A DNA stretch of 64,000 nucleotides, taken from JBDHWG01 sp046328525 (lineage in GTDB: Bacteria > Chloroflexota > Anaerolineae > Epilineales > JAHCIE01). Numbering within the stretch: position 1 is the stretch's first letter; each line of letters opens with the position of its first letter. The stretch lies in the NCBI GenBank assembly GCA_046328525.1, contig JAXLWK010000004.1, forward strand, positions 124,001 to 188,000, in the 5' to 3' direction. The translations under genes and the position numbers were made by a program. Below are positions 8,389 to 17,355 of the stretch, in pieces. Under the pieces are notes generated by a model. The model made no database searches and was not told the origin of the DNA. It saw only the letters and a list, made by a program, of their open reading frames with translations.

Positions 8389-10005
8389 TAATGGCTCGGC
8401 GTCGGGTGGCGCTGCGCCCGGCGCGAGATTCGGCAGGCGCTCGACGTACCACAGGGCGAGCAGGGCGAACAGGGCAATCGCCGCGAAGGCCACCTTGAGC
8501 GCGACAATCTGGGCGTCGGCGTAGGCCGCGGTGACCGCGTCGGCCTGCTCCGTGCTCAGCCCCGCCTGCGTCGCGCCCGCGTGGACCTGCTCGACACTGA
8601 CAAAGTTCGCGTTCTTCTCCGCTGCGGCCGCGATCTGCGGCGCGATGCTTGCCAGGGCAGGGTCGGCCACAATGGTTTTCTGGAAGTTGGCGACCAGGGA
8701 GGCGATGAGGATCGAGCCGACGAGCGCGGTGCCGAGGGACGCGCCGAGGTTCTGGAATGTTCCCTGAAGCCCGCCTGCCTCACTGCCCCGCTCCGCCGAC
8801 ACCGCCGACATGATGACGTTGCCGAGCTGGGACGCCAGCAGGCCGAGACCGGCGCCGACGAGGGCCAGGGCCACGGAAAACCCGACAGAGCGCAGGTCGG
8901 GGCTGGTGAAGGCGATGAGCAGGACTTCGCCGACGAGCATCAGGATCAGGCCGACGAGGACGATGCGCTTGGGCGAGTAGCGGCCGGCGAGGCGCGCGCC
9001 GCCGAGCGCGAACACGAACAGCGCCAGCGACAGCGGCAGCAGCTTCTTGCCCGTTTCCAGCGAATCGAAGCCAAGCACGGTCTGAAGATAGAGCGGCAAG
9101 ACGAAGAAAGTCGCCATGACGATGAACTGCTGGCAAAGCAGGGTGGTCAGGCCCGCCCGCAGCATCGGGATTTCCAGGAGCCGCATGTCGAGCAGCGGCT
9201 CGCCGCCCCGCGCCATCAGCGACCGCTCATGGCGCGCGAACACGGCCAGCAGGACGAGACCCAGGACTATCAGCCAGAACACGGGCGACAGACCCAGCGG
9301 CGTGACGGGCGCGGCGGCGTTGGGCGCGATCCAGCCCCACTGGCTCGACATGAGGACGCCAAAGACGGCGAGGCCGAGGCCGGCAGCGGAGAGCACCACA
9401 CCGCGAATATCCATCTTGCCGGGCCGCCCCGCTTTCTTGGGGATGAAGCGCAGGAACAGCATGAGGACGAGGACGACGACGGTCTCCGCGGCGAAGACGA
9501 GACGCCAGGTGTAGTTGGCTGTGACCCAGCCGCCGATGAGCGGGCCGAGGGCGGCTGACGCGCCGGTGACGCCGCCGAGAATGCCATAGGCCAGGGCGCG
9601 CTGGCGGCCGGTGTACGTGGCGGCGGTTAGCGCGGCGATGGCCGGGATGACGAGGATCGCGCCGAAGCCTTCGACAAACGACCACCCAACGATAAGCACC
9701 CCCAGGGTCGGCGACAGCGCGGTCGTCAGCGAGCCAGCGCCGTAGACGAGCAGTCCGATCATGTAGGCGCGCCGCGCGCCCCAGCGGTCGCCGAGCTTGC
9801 CGCCGGTGAGCATAAAGGCGGCCATCACGAGAGTATACAACGTGATGGCCGTCTGCATGCCGACGATGGTTGTGTTGAGGTCCTGGACGATCTGGGTGAT
9901 GGACACGTTCATGACGGTCGTGTCCAGCACCATGATGAACTGGGCCGCCGCCAGCATCCCGATGACGGCCCACCCTGCCTGCTTCTCTCGCCCATTATCT
10001 GTCAT
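8371..10005 (-). CDS. MFS drug exporter, DHA2 (EmrB/QacA) type
   Basis: 544 residues from the ATG at 10005, or 556 from an ATG at 10041; neither has a strong ribosome site. Fourteen hydrophobic segments are expected from the length and hydrophobic pattern. Motif A appears as LGDRWGARR and motif C as GASAALGPLIGGW, and an acidic residue lies in TM1 (MVLDTTVMNV), all typical of proton-driven multidrug exporters of the 14-helix class in the inner membrane. It lies downstream of the sugar permease on the same strand across a repeat-filled gap, so co-transcription with the sugar operon is uncertain. Its last residues (GDAT) are encoded in the dispersed repeat. Confidence 0.9.
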   Translation of the reverse strand: MTDNGREKQAGWAVIGMLAAAQFIMVLDTTVMNVSITQIVQDLNTTIVGMQTAITLYTLVMAAFMLTGGKLGDRWGARRAYMIGLLVYGAGSLTTALSPTLGVLIVGWSFVEGFGAILVIPAIAALTAATYTGRQRALAYGILGGVTGASAALGPLIGGWVTANYTWRLVFAAETVVVLVLMLFLRFIPKKAGRPGKMDIRGVVLSAAGLGLAVFGVLMSSQWGWIAPNAAAPVTPLGLSPVFWLIVLGLVLLAVFARHERSLMARGGEPLLDMRLLEIPMLRAGLTTLLCQQFIVMATFFVLPLYLQTVLGFDSLETGKKLLPLSLALFVFALGGARLAGRYSPKRIVLVGLILMLVGEVLLIAFTSPDLRSVGFSVALALVGAGLGLLASQLGNVIMSAVSAERGSEAGGLQGTFQNLGASLGTALVGSILIASLVANFQKTIVADPALASIAPQIAAAAEKNANFVSVEQVHAGATQAGLSTEQADAVTAAYADAQIVALKVAFAAIALFALLALWYVERLPNLAPGAAPPDAEPLPGDAT

Positions 10006-10072
10006 AACTGCCCGATTCCCTCGCGCGTCCTTGATCATCAATAGGCATGTGATGCCTGAAGTGATGCAAATG

Positions 10073-10126
10073 GAGTGGCGACTTCGAGTCGCTCCGAGGC
10101 TACGGAATGACTGAAGTCGTCACTAC
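10073..10126. repeat. copy of the GTGGCGACTTCAGTCGCTC / GACTGAAGTCGTCACTAC repeat family
   Basis: Two imperfect hairpins with a GACTTCAGTC-type core face each other around a short spacer. Related copies are at 17274-17300, 29975-30018 with 31053-31065, 39853-39922 with 41481-41485, and a variant at 51787-51847. It lies in the gap between the sugar permease and the MFS gene. No gene is seen in 10042-10272. Confidence 0.7.
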
Positions 10127-10169
10127 AAAACACGTCACGCATAGGTAACGACCCTTAGCCCCTGGCGCG

Positions 10170-10266
10170 CCTTTCGCGGTCCAAGGCCCCGTGTGTATTC
10201 CGTGGTGATATCTGTAGGGGCGGGTTTGAAACCCGCCCTTACAGCACGCTACGTGGCGTCGCCCGG
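10170..10266. repeat. 97-bp dispersed repeat, copy B, containing the 29-bp palindrome at 10214-10242
   Basis: Matches 8292-8388 across its full length. The palindrome has one mismatch in its right arm. It lies directly after the stop of the sugar permease, mirroring copy A after the MFS gene. Confidence 0.8.
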
Positions 10267-10272
10267 CAAGCT

Positions 10273-11511
10273 CTACCGGCTCTGTCGGCGAGTCGTGTAG
10301 TCGAAGATCACGGCCAGCACCAGCACCAGACCGCGAACGACGTACTGGAGCGCAATGTCGGTACCCATGAGGTTCATGCCGCTCGTCAGGGACATGTACA
10401 CCAGCGCGCCGATGAGTGATCCCAGCACCGTGCCGATGCCGCCCGCCGGCGAAGCGCCGCCGATAAAGGCCGCCGCGATGGCGTCCAATTCCAACAGCGT
10501 CCCCGCTTGCGGCGTGGCGGACCGCAGCCGGGAAGCGAACATGATGCCGCCCAACGCCGCCAGCAAACCCATGTTCGCGAACACGAACCAGGTGATGCGC
10601 TTGACGTTGACACCGCTGAGCTGAGCCGCCTCCGGGTTGCCACCGACCGCGTAGATATGTCGGCCGAGGACCGTCTGCGTCGTCATGAACTGATAGACGG
10701 CGACCACAATCAGCATGATCACCACTGTCCACGACAGGCCATTGTAGCCCGCGAGCACCCATGTCACACCGGCGAGCACAAGGGACAAGAAGACTAGCTT
10801 GAGAGCGAACAGGTTCATCGGCAGGACTTCGAACCCATAGGCCATCTTCTGCCTACGGCTTCTCACTTCACTGATGATGAACAAGACAATCACGATCAAT
10901 CCGAGAATCAGCGTCAGCTTATGCACTTCCGGCAAGAACCCCAGGCCGGGGATATCGGGAATGTAACCGTTGCCGATGCCGTTGAAGAACTCGTTCTCAA
11001 TGATGATCGTGCCGGTAGACGCAAGAGCCAGTAAGAGGAGGCCGCGGTAAACCAACCATCCACCCAGCGTGGCAACGAAGGCCGGAATCTTCAACTGCGC
11101 CACCATGTAGGCGGTCAACGATCCTGCCAGGACGCCGAGCACGAGCGCCGCCGGGATGACGACAACAGCGGGCAGGCCGTAGGATTTCATGCCGATGGCC
11201 GCGAGCGCGGCGAGGAAGCCTGAGAGAAAGCCGACCGACAGGTCAATATGGCGGATGACGATGACCAGCGTCATGCCGACGGCAATCACGGCAATATAAC
11301 CTGTCTGGTTCAGCAAGTTGGCGATGTTTCGTGGTGAGATGAAGAGGCCGTTCGTCGTGACCGTGAAGAATATCCAGATCGCGAACAGGGCGATATACAT
11401 GCCGTAATCACGGATGTTCAGCCGGAGCATTCGCCCCAGACTCTCCATGAATGACGTCTGGGCCGCAGGGCCACCTTGGGTGCCGACCGGACTAGCTTGC
11501 TGTGCACTCAT
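10273..11511 (-). CDS. xylH: sugar ABC transporter permease, xylose type (XylH-like)
   Basis: 412 residues with many hydrophobic segments typical of the CUT2 (ribose/xylose) permeases. The conserved cytoplasmic motif region reads VIVIRHIDLSVG, and near the C-terminus comes FIGGASPAGGIGTVLGS. The ATG at 11511 follows AGGAGG. It would form the membrane channel, probably as a homodimer, for the binding protein encoded at 14412-15599 and the ATPase at 11653-14214. The sugar is inferred as xylose from the overall resemblance and the ROK-like operator; a related pentose or hexose is possible. Confidence 0.85.
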   Translation of the reverse strand: MSAQQASPVGTQGGPAAQTSFMESLGRMLRLNIRDYGMYIALFAIWIFFTVTTNGLFISPRNIANLLNQTGYIAVIAVGMTLVIVIRHIDLSVGFLSGFLAALAAIGMKSYGLPAVVVIPAALVLGVLAGSLTAYMVAQLKIPAFVATLGGWLVYRGLLLLALASTGTIIIENEFFNGIGNGYIPDIPGLGFLPEVHKLTLILGLIVIVLFIISEVRSRRQKMAYGFEVLPMNLFALKLVFLSLVLAGVTWVLAGYNGLSWTVVIMLIVVAVYQFMTTQTVLGRHIYAVGGNPEAAQLSGVNVKRITWFVFANMGLLAALGGIMFASRLRSATPQAGTLLELDAIAAAFIGGASPAGGIGTVLGSLIGALVYMSLTSGMNLMGTDIALQYVVRGLVLVLAVIFDYTTRRQSR

Positions 11512-11652
11512 CGCGAGCCTCCTAGATGGTGAAATTCGCCGTTGAATGATACGCGCCGCGCCATCAGGTTGTGAGATGAGGCGCCGCTGAGTTGACGAGG
11601 CCGCACATCATCTCATCCGTCGCAATGGACGACGGACACGCTAGCTCCCCCC

Positions 11653-14214
11653 TTAACTTGTGGCCAGTTGCATGATTTTCTCCTGAGTCGCCTCCTCAAT
11701 GGGCAGCTCGCCAGCGATCCTGCCGGCCGACACAACGTAGACGCGATCACTCATGCCCAGGACCTCGGGCAACTCCGACGAAATCATGATGATGCTCATG
11801 CCTTGCTCGACAAGGCGGGTCATGATCGTGTAAATCTCGTATTTGGCGCCGACGTCAATGCCCCGCGTCGGCTCGTCCAGGATCAGCAGGCCGGGCTTAA
11901 CGAACAGCCACTTGGCGATACATACCTTCTGCTGGTTGCCGCCGCTGAGATTGCCCACCTTCTGCTGAATGCTGGGAGTCTTGATATTGAGCGAGCGACG
12001 GTAGTCTTCAGCCACCTTGATCTCGGCATTGCCGTTGACAATACCGCGCGGCGCGATTTCCTCCAGGTTCGCCAGTGTCGTGTTTTGCTTCACGTCCTGG
12101 ATCAGAATCAGTCCGGCGGCCTTGCGGTCTTCGGTCGCATACGCCACACCTGAGTTGATGGCCTCCCGCGGGTGCGTGAAGTGCTGCTTCTTGCCTTCGA
12201 CGTAGACGTCGCCTTTGACGCGATAGCCTAGCGGATTTCCGAACAGGCTCAAGGCCAGTTCCGTGCGGCCGGAGCCCATCAGACCGGCAAAGCCAACGAC
12301 TTCACCTTTCCTGACGTTGAAGTTCACATCCTTGAGGATGTCCCTGCCCAGCGCAGGGTCGTAGACGTTCCAGTTCTTGACCTCCAGCATGACTTCGCCG
12401 CCGCCTTGCGGGCAGATGATGAGCACTTTGATGCCCTTCGCTACCAGGGCTTCGACGTTCGCTTTCTCCCTGGCCGCGTCCCCCTGGCTAAAGAGGATCT
12501 CGGCGTTGTAGCCCGCCGCTTTGAACGCATCCTGGAAGCGGGCCTGGTCCTGGATCCAGCGCGGTTCATCCTGCGTTGGCAGAACGACGCCCACGGCCAG
12601 GTTGCCGGCGGGGGCCGGCGCTGGTGAAGCGCTGGCAGCATCCCTCGCCGTGTAGTAGCCAGAGGCGATCAACATGGCTTCGGCATTCGTCTTGTCCACC
12701 GACACAACCGGCGACTCCACCGTCGGGACGTCCCGCGCGCCGTTATTGACGGTTCCGCTTGCCGCCGGGGTCTGACCCTTGAGCAAGGCGACCGAAGCGT
12801 CCACGGCGGCCTGCACCAGGGTGCGGACATCCTTGAAAACGGTCATGGACTGCTTGCCATCCAGGATGTACTGGGCGGAAGCTTCCTCGGCGTCCTGTCC
12901 GGTAATCAAGTAACTCTTGACGGCCGGGTCGGCCGCGAAGACATCGGCAATCGCGCGCGCGGTATTATCATTGGGGGCGAGGATGAAGACATCGCCCTTG
13001 TCGGCCGCGGTGGCGCTTTCCAGGTTGGCTTGCGCCAGGTTGCGAGCCGTTTGACGATCCCAGTTGGTAGCAACCTGGTTGAAGATCGCACGCTGCTGGG
13101 CGCGGGACAGGGTCGCCTCCGCCTGGAGCGCACTCGCCTGGCTTGAGTTCTTGACGACGAAAGTGCCATCGGCGATCCTGGGCTGCAAAACGCCCCAGGC
13201 GCCCTGGAAGAAGAGAAAGGCGTTGTTGTCGTTGGCGGCGCCCGCATACAGATACAACGGGTTGCTATCGCCCGTCGCATGGTCAACCAGGTATTGCGCC
13301 TGCTGCGCGCCGACGGCGATGCTGTCAAAGGTCACATAGTAATCTATGGCGTCGGTGTCGGGGATCAGTCGGTCGTACGAGATGACCTTCACACCGGCCG
13401 CTTTCGCGGCGTCCACGGCGGCCGCGGCAGCTTTGAATGGATTGCGTTGGCGTTCCGGATAGATGTTGTTGATTTCGCGGCCGACCATGTGTCTGATCAG
13501 CACAGGTTCCGACACTTCGCCTTTGTGAGCGTCCAGGGTACAAACGGTCTGGCCGTCACGCAGAACCGTGACCGTATCGGCAATGGCGATGACCTCTTTC
13601 AACTTGTGGGAAATCATGATGGACGTGACACCGTGCTGCTTAAGCTCACGGATCAGGTTCAACAGGTTTTCGCTGTCATCCTCGTTCAGGGCGGCCGTCG
13701 GCTCGTCCAGGATGAGCAGTCGCACATCCTTGCTCAGCGCCTTGGCAATTTCAACCAGTTGCTGCTTGCCTACGCCCAGATGCTTGACTTTGATTTCGGG
13801 GTTGACATCACACCGCACTCGCCTGAGCGCTTCGGCCGCCCTCTTGATGGTTTCATTCCAGTCAACGGTGAAGCCCCGCTTAATCTCATTGCCGAGGTAG
13901 ATATTCTCATAGACCGTCATCTCGGGTACCAGCGCCAGCTCCTGATAGATGATGACGATGCCGGCATGTTCGCTGTCGCTGATGTCCGAGAATTTCTGCA
14001 CTTGCCCCCGGAACAGGATGTCGCCCTCGTAGCTACCGTGGGGATAGACGCCGCTCAACACCTTCATCAGTGTGGACTTGCCGGCGCCATTCTCGCCAAC
14101 TAGACAATGAATCTCACCCTCGGCAACTTGAAAGCTGACGTTATTCAACGCTTTCACACCGGGGAACGACTTGCTGATGTTCTGCATCTCTAGAATGGGA
14201 GGTTGGTTGGACAT
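11653..14214 (-). CDS. xylG: sugar ABC transporter ATPase with an inserted, circularly permuted sugar-binding domain
   Basis: 853 residues; family members are about 500. Residues 1-259 are a normal first ABC domain with Walker A GENGAGKST, signature LGVGKQQLVEIAKAL, Walker B LLILDEPT and H-loop ISHK. Residues 604-853 are a normal second ABC domain with degenerate Walker A GLMGSGRTE, signature LSGGNQQK and ILDEPTRGID. Between them, residues 260-603 match the XylF-type protein of the same operon but in permuted order: its C-terminal two thirds first, a short Ala/Pro linker, then its N-terminal strand region. The frame is open throughout. The start at 14214 follows AGGAG; a longer frame to 14358 lacks a site. 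No signal peptide or membrane segment is present, so the inserted domain should face the cytoplasm. It may sense internal sugar, or the gene may be a rearranged copy. Confidence 0.88.
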   Translation of the reverse strand: MSNQPPILEMQNISKSFPGVKALNNVSFQVAEGEIHCLVGENGAGKSTLMKVLSGVYPHGSYEGDILFRGQVQKFSDISDSEHAGIVIIYQELALVPEMTVYENIYLGNEIKRGFTVDWNETIKRAAEALRRVRCDVNPEIKVKHLGVGKQQLVEIAKALSKDVRLLILDEPTAALNEDDSENLLNLIRELKQHGVTSIMISHKLKEVIAIADTVTVLRDGQTVCTLDAHKGEVSEPVLIRHMVGREINNIYPERQRNPFKAAAAAVDAAKAAGVKVISYDRLIPDTDAIDYYVTFDSIAVGAQQAQYLVDHATGDSNPLYLYAGAANDNNAFLFFQGAWGVLQPRIADGTFVVKNSSQASALQAEATLSRAQQRAIFNQVATNWDRQTARNLAQANLESATAADKGDVFILAPNDNTARAIADVFAADPAVKSYLITGQDAEEASAQYILDGKQSMTVFKDVRTLVQAAVDASVALLKGQTPAASGTVNNGARDVPTVESPVVSVDKTNAEAMLIASGYYTARDAASASPAPAPAGNLAVGVVLPTQDEPRWIQDQARFQDAFKAAGYNAEILFSQGDAAREKANVEALVAKGIKVLIICPQGGGEVMLEVKNWNVYDPALGRDILKDVNFNVRKGEVVGFAGLMGSGRTELALSLFGNPLGYRVKGDVYVEGKKQHFTHPREAINSGVAYATEDRKAAGLILIQDVKQNTTLANLEEIAPRGIVNGNAEIKVAEDYRRSLNIKTPSIQQKVGNLSGGNQQKVCIAKWLFVKPGLLILDEPTRGIDVGAKYEIYTIMTRLVEQGMSIIMISSELPEVLGMSDRVYVVSAGRIAGELPIEEATQEKIMQLATS
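12406..13437 (-). other. permuted periplasmic-binding-protein domain inside the ATPase gene
   Basis: This 344-residue segment begins KAAAAAVDAAKAAGVKVISY, which corresponds to the middle of XylF (ATAAAAAAKEAKDAGVKIIS), and runs to the XylF C-terminus (ASGYY). After the linker TARDAASASPAPAPAG (about 12604-12648) it restarts at the XylF N-terminus (NLAVGVVLPTQDEPRW) and ends at VLIICPQ, just before the second ABC domain. Similarity to the neighbouring xylF gene is visible at DNA level but diverged (by eye about two thirds), so this is not a recent copy or a simple assembly duplication of that gene. Confidence 0.8.
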
Positions 14215-14411
14215 GGCTAGCTCTCCTGATGACGTAAAGAGTGACTGTTCAGGCGATGGCATAACCCGGTTTGGGCAGAATCTGTGGCGCCTCGAGAGGC
14301 CCGCGAAACACAGCGGCCTGTGGACGAGGACCCGAGGCGCCACCCACTCACCAGCCACCAGGCGTAGCGATAAGTTAGCATCACTATGCCTGTATGGCTC
14401 ACTGCCGTTGC

Positions 14412-15599
14412 TTATTGCAGGCCCTTGAAGTCTTCGGCCTTGTAGTAGCCGGAGTCGATGAGCGCCTTCTTGACGTTGTCCTTGGTGACGGTCACGATGG
14501 GCGACGGCTTGGCCGGCACATCAACCTTGCCGTTGTTGTAGCTATTGGTCTTGTCCGGGGTCTTGCCGGCAACGAAGGCGTTGGCCGCAGCCACGGCGTC
14601 CGCCGCCAGGGTGCGGACGTCCTTCAGGACGGTCATGGACTGCTTGCCGTCAATGATGTACTGCACCGACGCCTTCTCCGCATCCTGCCCGGTGATGTAG
14701 TACTTCTTCACATCCTTGTCAGATGCGAACGCGTCGGCAATCGCGCGCGCGGTACCGTCGTTCGGGGCGAGGACGAAGACGTTGCCCTTGTCGGCCGCCG
14801 CGGCCTTGGTCAGGTTGGACTCCGCCAGGCTCTTCGCCGTGTTGAAGTCCCAGTTGGTCGTGGTCTGGCCGATGATCTTGGACTGCTCGTCGCGGGTCAG
14901 CTTTGGCTTATCCTTGAGCGCAGTCGCTTCGCTGGAGTTCTTGATCACGAACGTACCGTCCGCAATCTTGGGCTGAATCTTCTCCCAGGCGCCCTCGAAG
15001 AACAGGAAGGCGTTGTTGTCGGAGGCCGCGCCGCTGTAGATGTAGAGCGGGTTGCCCTTGGTCGTGCCAGCCTGCTGGATCAGGTAATCGCTCCAGGCCG
15101 CGCCCACGGCGCCGCTGTCGAAGGTCACATAGTAGTCCACGGCATCCGTATCGCGGATCAGGCGGTCATAAGAGATGATCTTGACCCCGGCATCCTTCGC
15201 CTCTTTGGCGGCCGCGGCGGCCGCTGTGGCATCCTGCGGGGTAATGATGATCACCTTGACGCCCTGGCTAATCAGCGCTTCGACGTTGGCCTTCTCTTTG
15301 GCGCTGTCACCCTGGCTGAAGAGCGGCTCCCAGCCGGCCTTCTGGAACACGGCCTGGTCCTGCAGCCAGCGCGGTTCATCCTTCGTCGGGAGAATGACGC
15401 CCACCGCCGCCTTGCCTGCGGCCGGGGCCGCGGCCGCGGCCTGGGCGGCCGTAGGCTGCGCAGCCGCCGGGGCTTGTGCGGCCGGGGCTTGTGCAGCCGG
15501 GGCGGCAGGCTGCGCAGCGCCGGCGCACCCGAACAGGGCGATCGCGACAAGCCCTAGCACGAGGACGGTGAGCAGCGATCGAGTTGATTTGTGAGACAC
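14412..15599 (-). CDS. xylF: sugar ABC transporter substrate-binding lipoprotein (XylF-like)
   Basis: 395 residues. A signal peptide with lipobox ALFGC (Cys25) is followed by a long Ala/Pro/Gln-rich tether (about 26-63), then a two-lobed periplasmic-binding-protein-1 fold. Diagnostic stretches include GVILPTKDEPRW, ISYDRLIRDTDAVDYYVTFD and PNDGTARAIADAF, as in XylF and related CUT2 proteins. The GTG start at 15599 follows AAGGAGGAG. First gene of the sugar operon, downstream of the promoter/operator at 15859-15895 with a leader of about 260 bases. Outside the cell it should capture the sugar and deliver it to the permease. Confidence 0.9.
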   Translation of the reverse strand: MSHKSTRSLLTVLVLGLVAIALFGCAGAAQPAAPAAQAPAAQAPAAAQPTAAQAAAAAPAAGKAAVGVILPTKDEPRWLQDQAVFQKAGWEPLFSQGDSAKEKANVEALISQGVKVIIITPQDATAAAAAAKEAKDAGVKIISYDRLIRDTDAVDYYVTFDSGAVGAAWSDYLIQQAGTTKGNPLYIYSGAASDNNAFLFFEGAWEKIQPKIADGTFVIKNSSEATALKDKPKLTRDEQSKIIGQTTTNWDFNTAKSLAESNLTKAAAADKGNVFVLAPNDGTARAIADAFASDKDVKKYYITGQDAEKASVQYIIDGKQSMTVLKDVRTLAADAVAAANAFVAGKTPDKTNSYNNGKVDVPAKPSPIVTVTKDNVKKALIDSGYYKAEDFKGLQ

Positions 15600-15858
15600 T
15601 TTCTCCTCCTTACAGGGAGTAACTCATGGGGATAGTGGATACTGGTCGAGACAACGCCAGGTCGGTGTCAGAATTGGTGTTGGGTGAAGCCTCCTTTCTG
15701 ACCGTCTTTGTCGCCAGGATAGGGGCGAGCAAGCAGGACTTGGGCTTCTCTGCTTCCTCATGATAATATGCAGAATCGTGCGTTCGTCCAGCACGACGGG
15801 AAGCATCGCCCGCAAGTTGTTGCCCGTCAGTTTGCCGGGGTGTTGACGGATGTCGCCG

Positions 15859-15895
15859 TTAGTTGGGATTATATCCTAACTAATACAGGTGTCAA
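15859..15895 (-). promoter_or_regulatory. sugar operon promoter overlapped by a ROK/XylR-like operator
   Basis: On the minus strand TTGACA (15890-15895) is followed after 16 bases by TATAAT (15868-15873). Centred on the -10 is a near-perfect 25-bp palindrome (15859-15883) with arms TTAGTT and AACTAA, the arms of operators bound by ROK-family xylose repressors. A repressor bound here would block the polymerase, so sugar-induced derepression is likely. No ROK gene is in the window. Confidence 0.75.
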
Positions 15896-15913
15896 GCAGC
15901 GGTGAATGAGTCG

Positions 15914-15942
15914 TTGACAATGCCTTGCGAGTGTGCTAAACT
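15914..15942 (+). promoter_or_regulatory. divergent sigma-70 type promoter toward the PIN-TRAM gene
   Basis: TTGACA (15914-15919) and TAAACT (15937-15942) are 17 bases apart on the plus strand. The promoter would give a leader of about 220 bases before the ATG at 16174. Nothing else is seen in 15943-16173. Confidence 0.5.
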
Positions 15943-16173
15943 ATCACTAGACAGAAGTGAAGTCGCACTTATCCCTTTTATTCATCCGCCGCATTTATCC
16001 CGCATCTCTATTTTCCTGGTCCGCGGTGTCGTTGTTGGGGGCCTGTCGTTGCCATGTGGTAACTCTCCTGTAGGGGTGAGCGCTTTTCATCGTGCGCCTC
16101 TGGGCGCAGCGCTATTATCTTGCACATATACGACGCCCCGGTACGTCCAGGTTAGAGACGGGTGGGAGGTATC

Positions 16174-17244
16174 ATGAGCCTCACCCTCGTCAAGTGGATG
16201 CTCCGCATACTGGGTCTGCTGGTCTTAGCAGCCGTCGGCTGGAGCATCGGCTCGGCCGTCGAGGCGCAGATTCCCTGGAATCTGCCGTACCTTAAGTATG
16301 CCGTGGCATTGATCGGCGGCCTGCTCGGGTTCCTCTTCACCGAGCGGCTCGTCCTGAATCCGCTCATCGCGCTCCAGAAAGAGCTGCGCCGCATCCCGAT
16401 CCAGATGTTGCTCGGCGGCACCATCGGGCTAGGTGTCGGCCTACTCCTGTCGCTGCCCCTCGCCTACGCGGCACAGTTCCTGCCCTTCTCCCTCGGCAAT
16501 GTCGCGCCCGTGCTCATCTCCGTCGCCCTGGGCTACCTGGGCCTGATGGTCGGCCTCGCGCGTTACCGCGACCTGATGAACCTGCTGCCGGCCAACCGCC
16601 GCGCCCGCGCCGAGGTCGCCCACAGCTCCTACGTCCTCCTCGACACGTCGGTCGTCATTGATGGGCGCATCGCCGACATCGCCCAAACCGGCTTCATCGA
16701 GCGCACCCTGCTCGTCCCGCGCTTCGTCCTGAACGAGCTTCAGCACGTCGCCGACTCGGCCGACACCGTGCGCCGCAACCGAGGGCGGCGCGGCCTCGAC
16801 GTGTTGAACAAGCTCCAGAAGGACGACCGGGTCTCGGTGGAGATTACCGACACCGACTTCGACGACGTGCGCGAGGTGGACGCCAAGCTCATCCGCCTGG
16901 CGAAACGCCTGGGCTGCCCGATCCTGACCAACGACTTCAACCTCAACCGCGTCGCCGAGCTTCAGGGTGTGCGCATCCTCAACGTCAACGAGCTTGCCAA
17001 CGCCGTCAAGGCGGTCGTGCTGCCAGGCGAGTCGCTGCGCGTGCGCATCATCCAGGAGGGCAAGGAGCTAGGCCAGGGCGTCGGCTACCTGCCCGACGGC
17101 ACGATGATCGTCGTCGAGAACGGGCGGCGCTACATGAACGCCAACCTGGACGTGACGGTCACGCGCTTTCTGCAAACCCCGCAGGGCCGCATGATCTTCG
17201 CCGCCCCCGCCCCGACGAACGGCGCCGCGAAAGAGGTCGGGTAG
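16174..17244 (+). CDS. membrane-anchored PIN-TRAM protein (YacL family)
   Basis: 356 residues. The first about 140 contain four hydrophobic segments. A PIN domain follows with the acidic cluster in LLDTSVVIDGR, ELQHVAD and LTNDFNLNR, then a C-terminal TRAM domain (ESLRVRIIQEGKELGQGVGY to about 345). PIN domains of this type are Mg-dependent RNases, and the TRAM domain binds RNA; the family is widespread and its cellular role is not settled. The start at 16174 follows GGGAGG. It points away from the sugar operon and is followed by a repeat-filled gap, so it is probably a single-gene unit. Confidence 0.9.
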   Translation: MSLTLVKWMLRILGLLVLAAVGWSIGSAVEAQIPWNLPYLKYAVALIGGLLGFLFTERLVLNPLIALQKELRRIPIQMLLGGTIGLGVGLLLSLPLAYAAQFLPFSLGNVAPVLISVALGYLGLMVGLARYRDLMNLLPANRRARAEVAHSSYVLLDTSVVIDGRIADIAQTGFIERTLLVPRFVLNELQHVADSADTVRRNRGRRGLDVLNKLQKDDRVSVEITDTDFDDVREVDAKLIRLAKRLGCPILTNDFNLNRVAELQGVRILNVNELANAVKAVVLPGESLRVRIIQEGKELGQGVGYLPDGTMIVVENGRRYMNANLDVTVTRFLQTPQGRMIFAAPAPTNGAAKEVG

Positions 17245-17355
17245 GAGTCTCGGACACACCAGGTGACGACACCGTAGTGACGACTTCAGTCGTTCGTCGG
17301 CCCTGAGAACGACTGATAGATCTCAACGAGTTATCGCTGCATTCTGCTGGCGGTG

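Noticed and set aside
12406..13437. Simple duplication artefact of the neighbouring xylF gene in assembly
   Set aside because: The inserted domain differs from xylF at many positions at both DNA and protein level and is permuted, so it is not a misplaced copy of those bases. A chimeric join with another locus is still possible and is listed as a test in the finding.
15600..15858. Riboswitch or structured RNA in the leader of the sugar operon
   Set aside because: The leader is long (about 260 bases), but I could not find paired arms or a known aptamer signature by eye.
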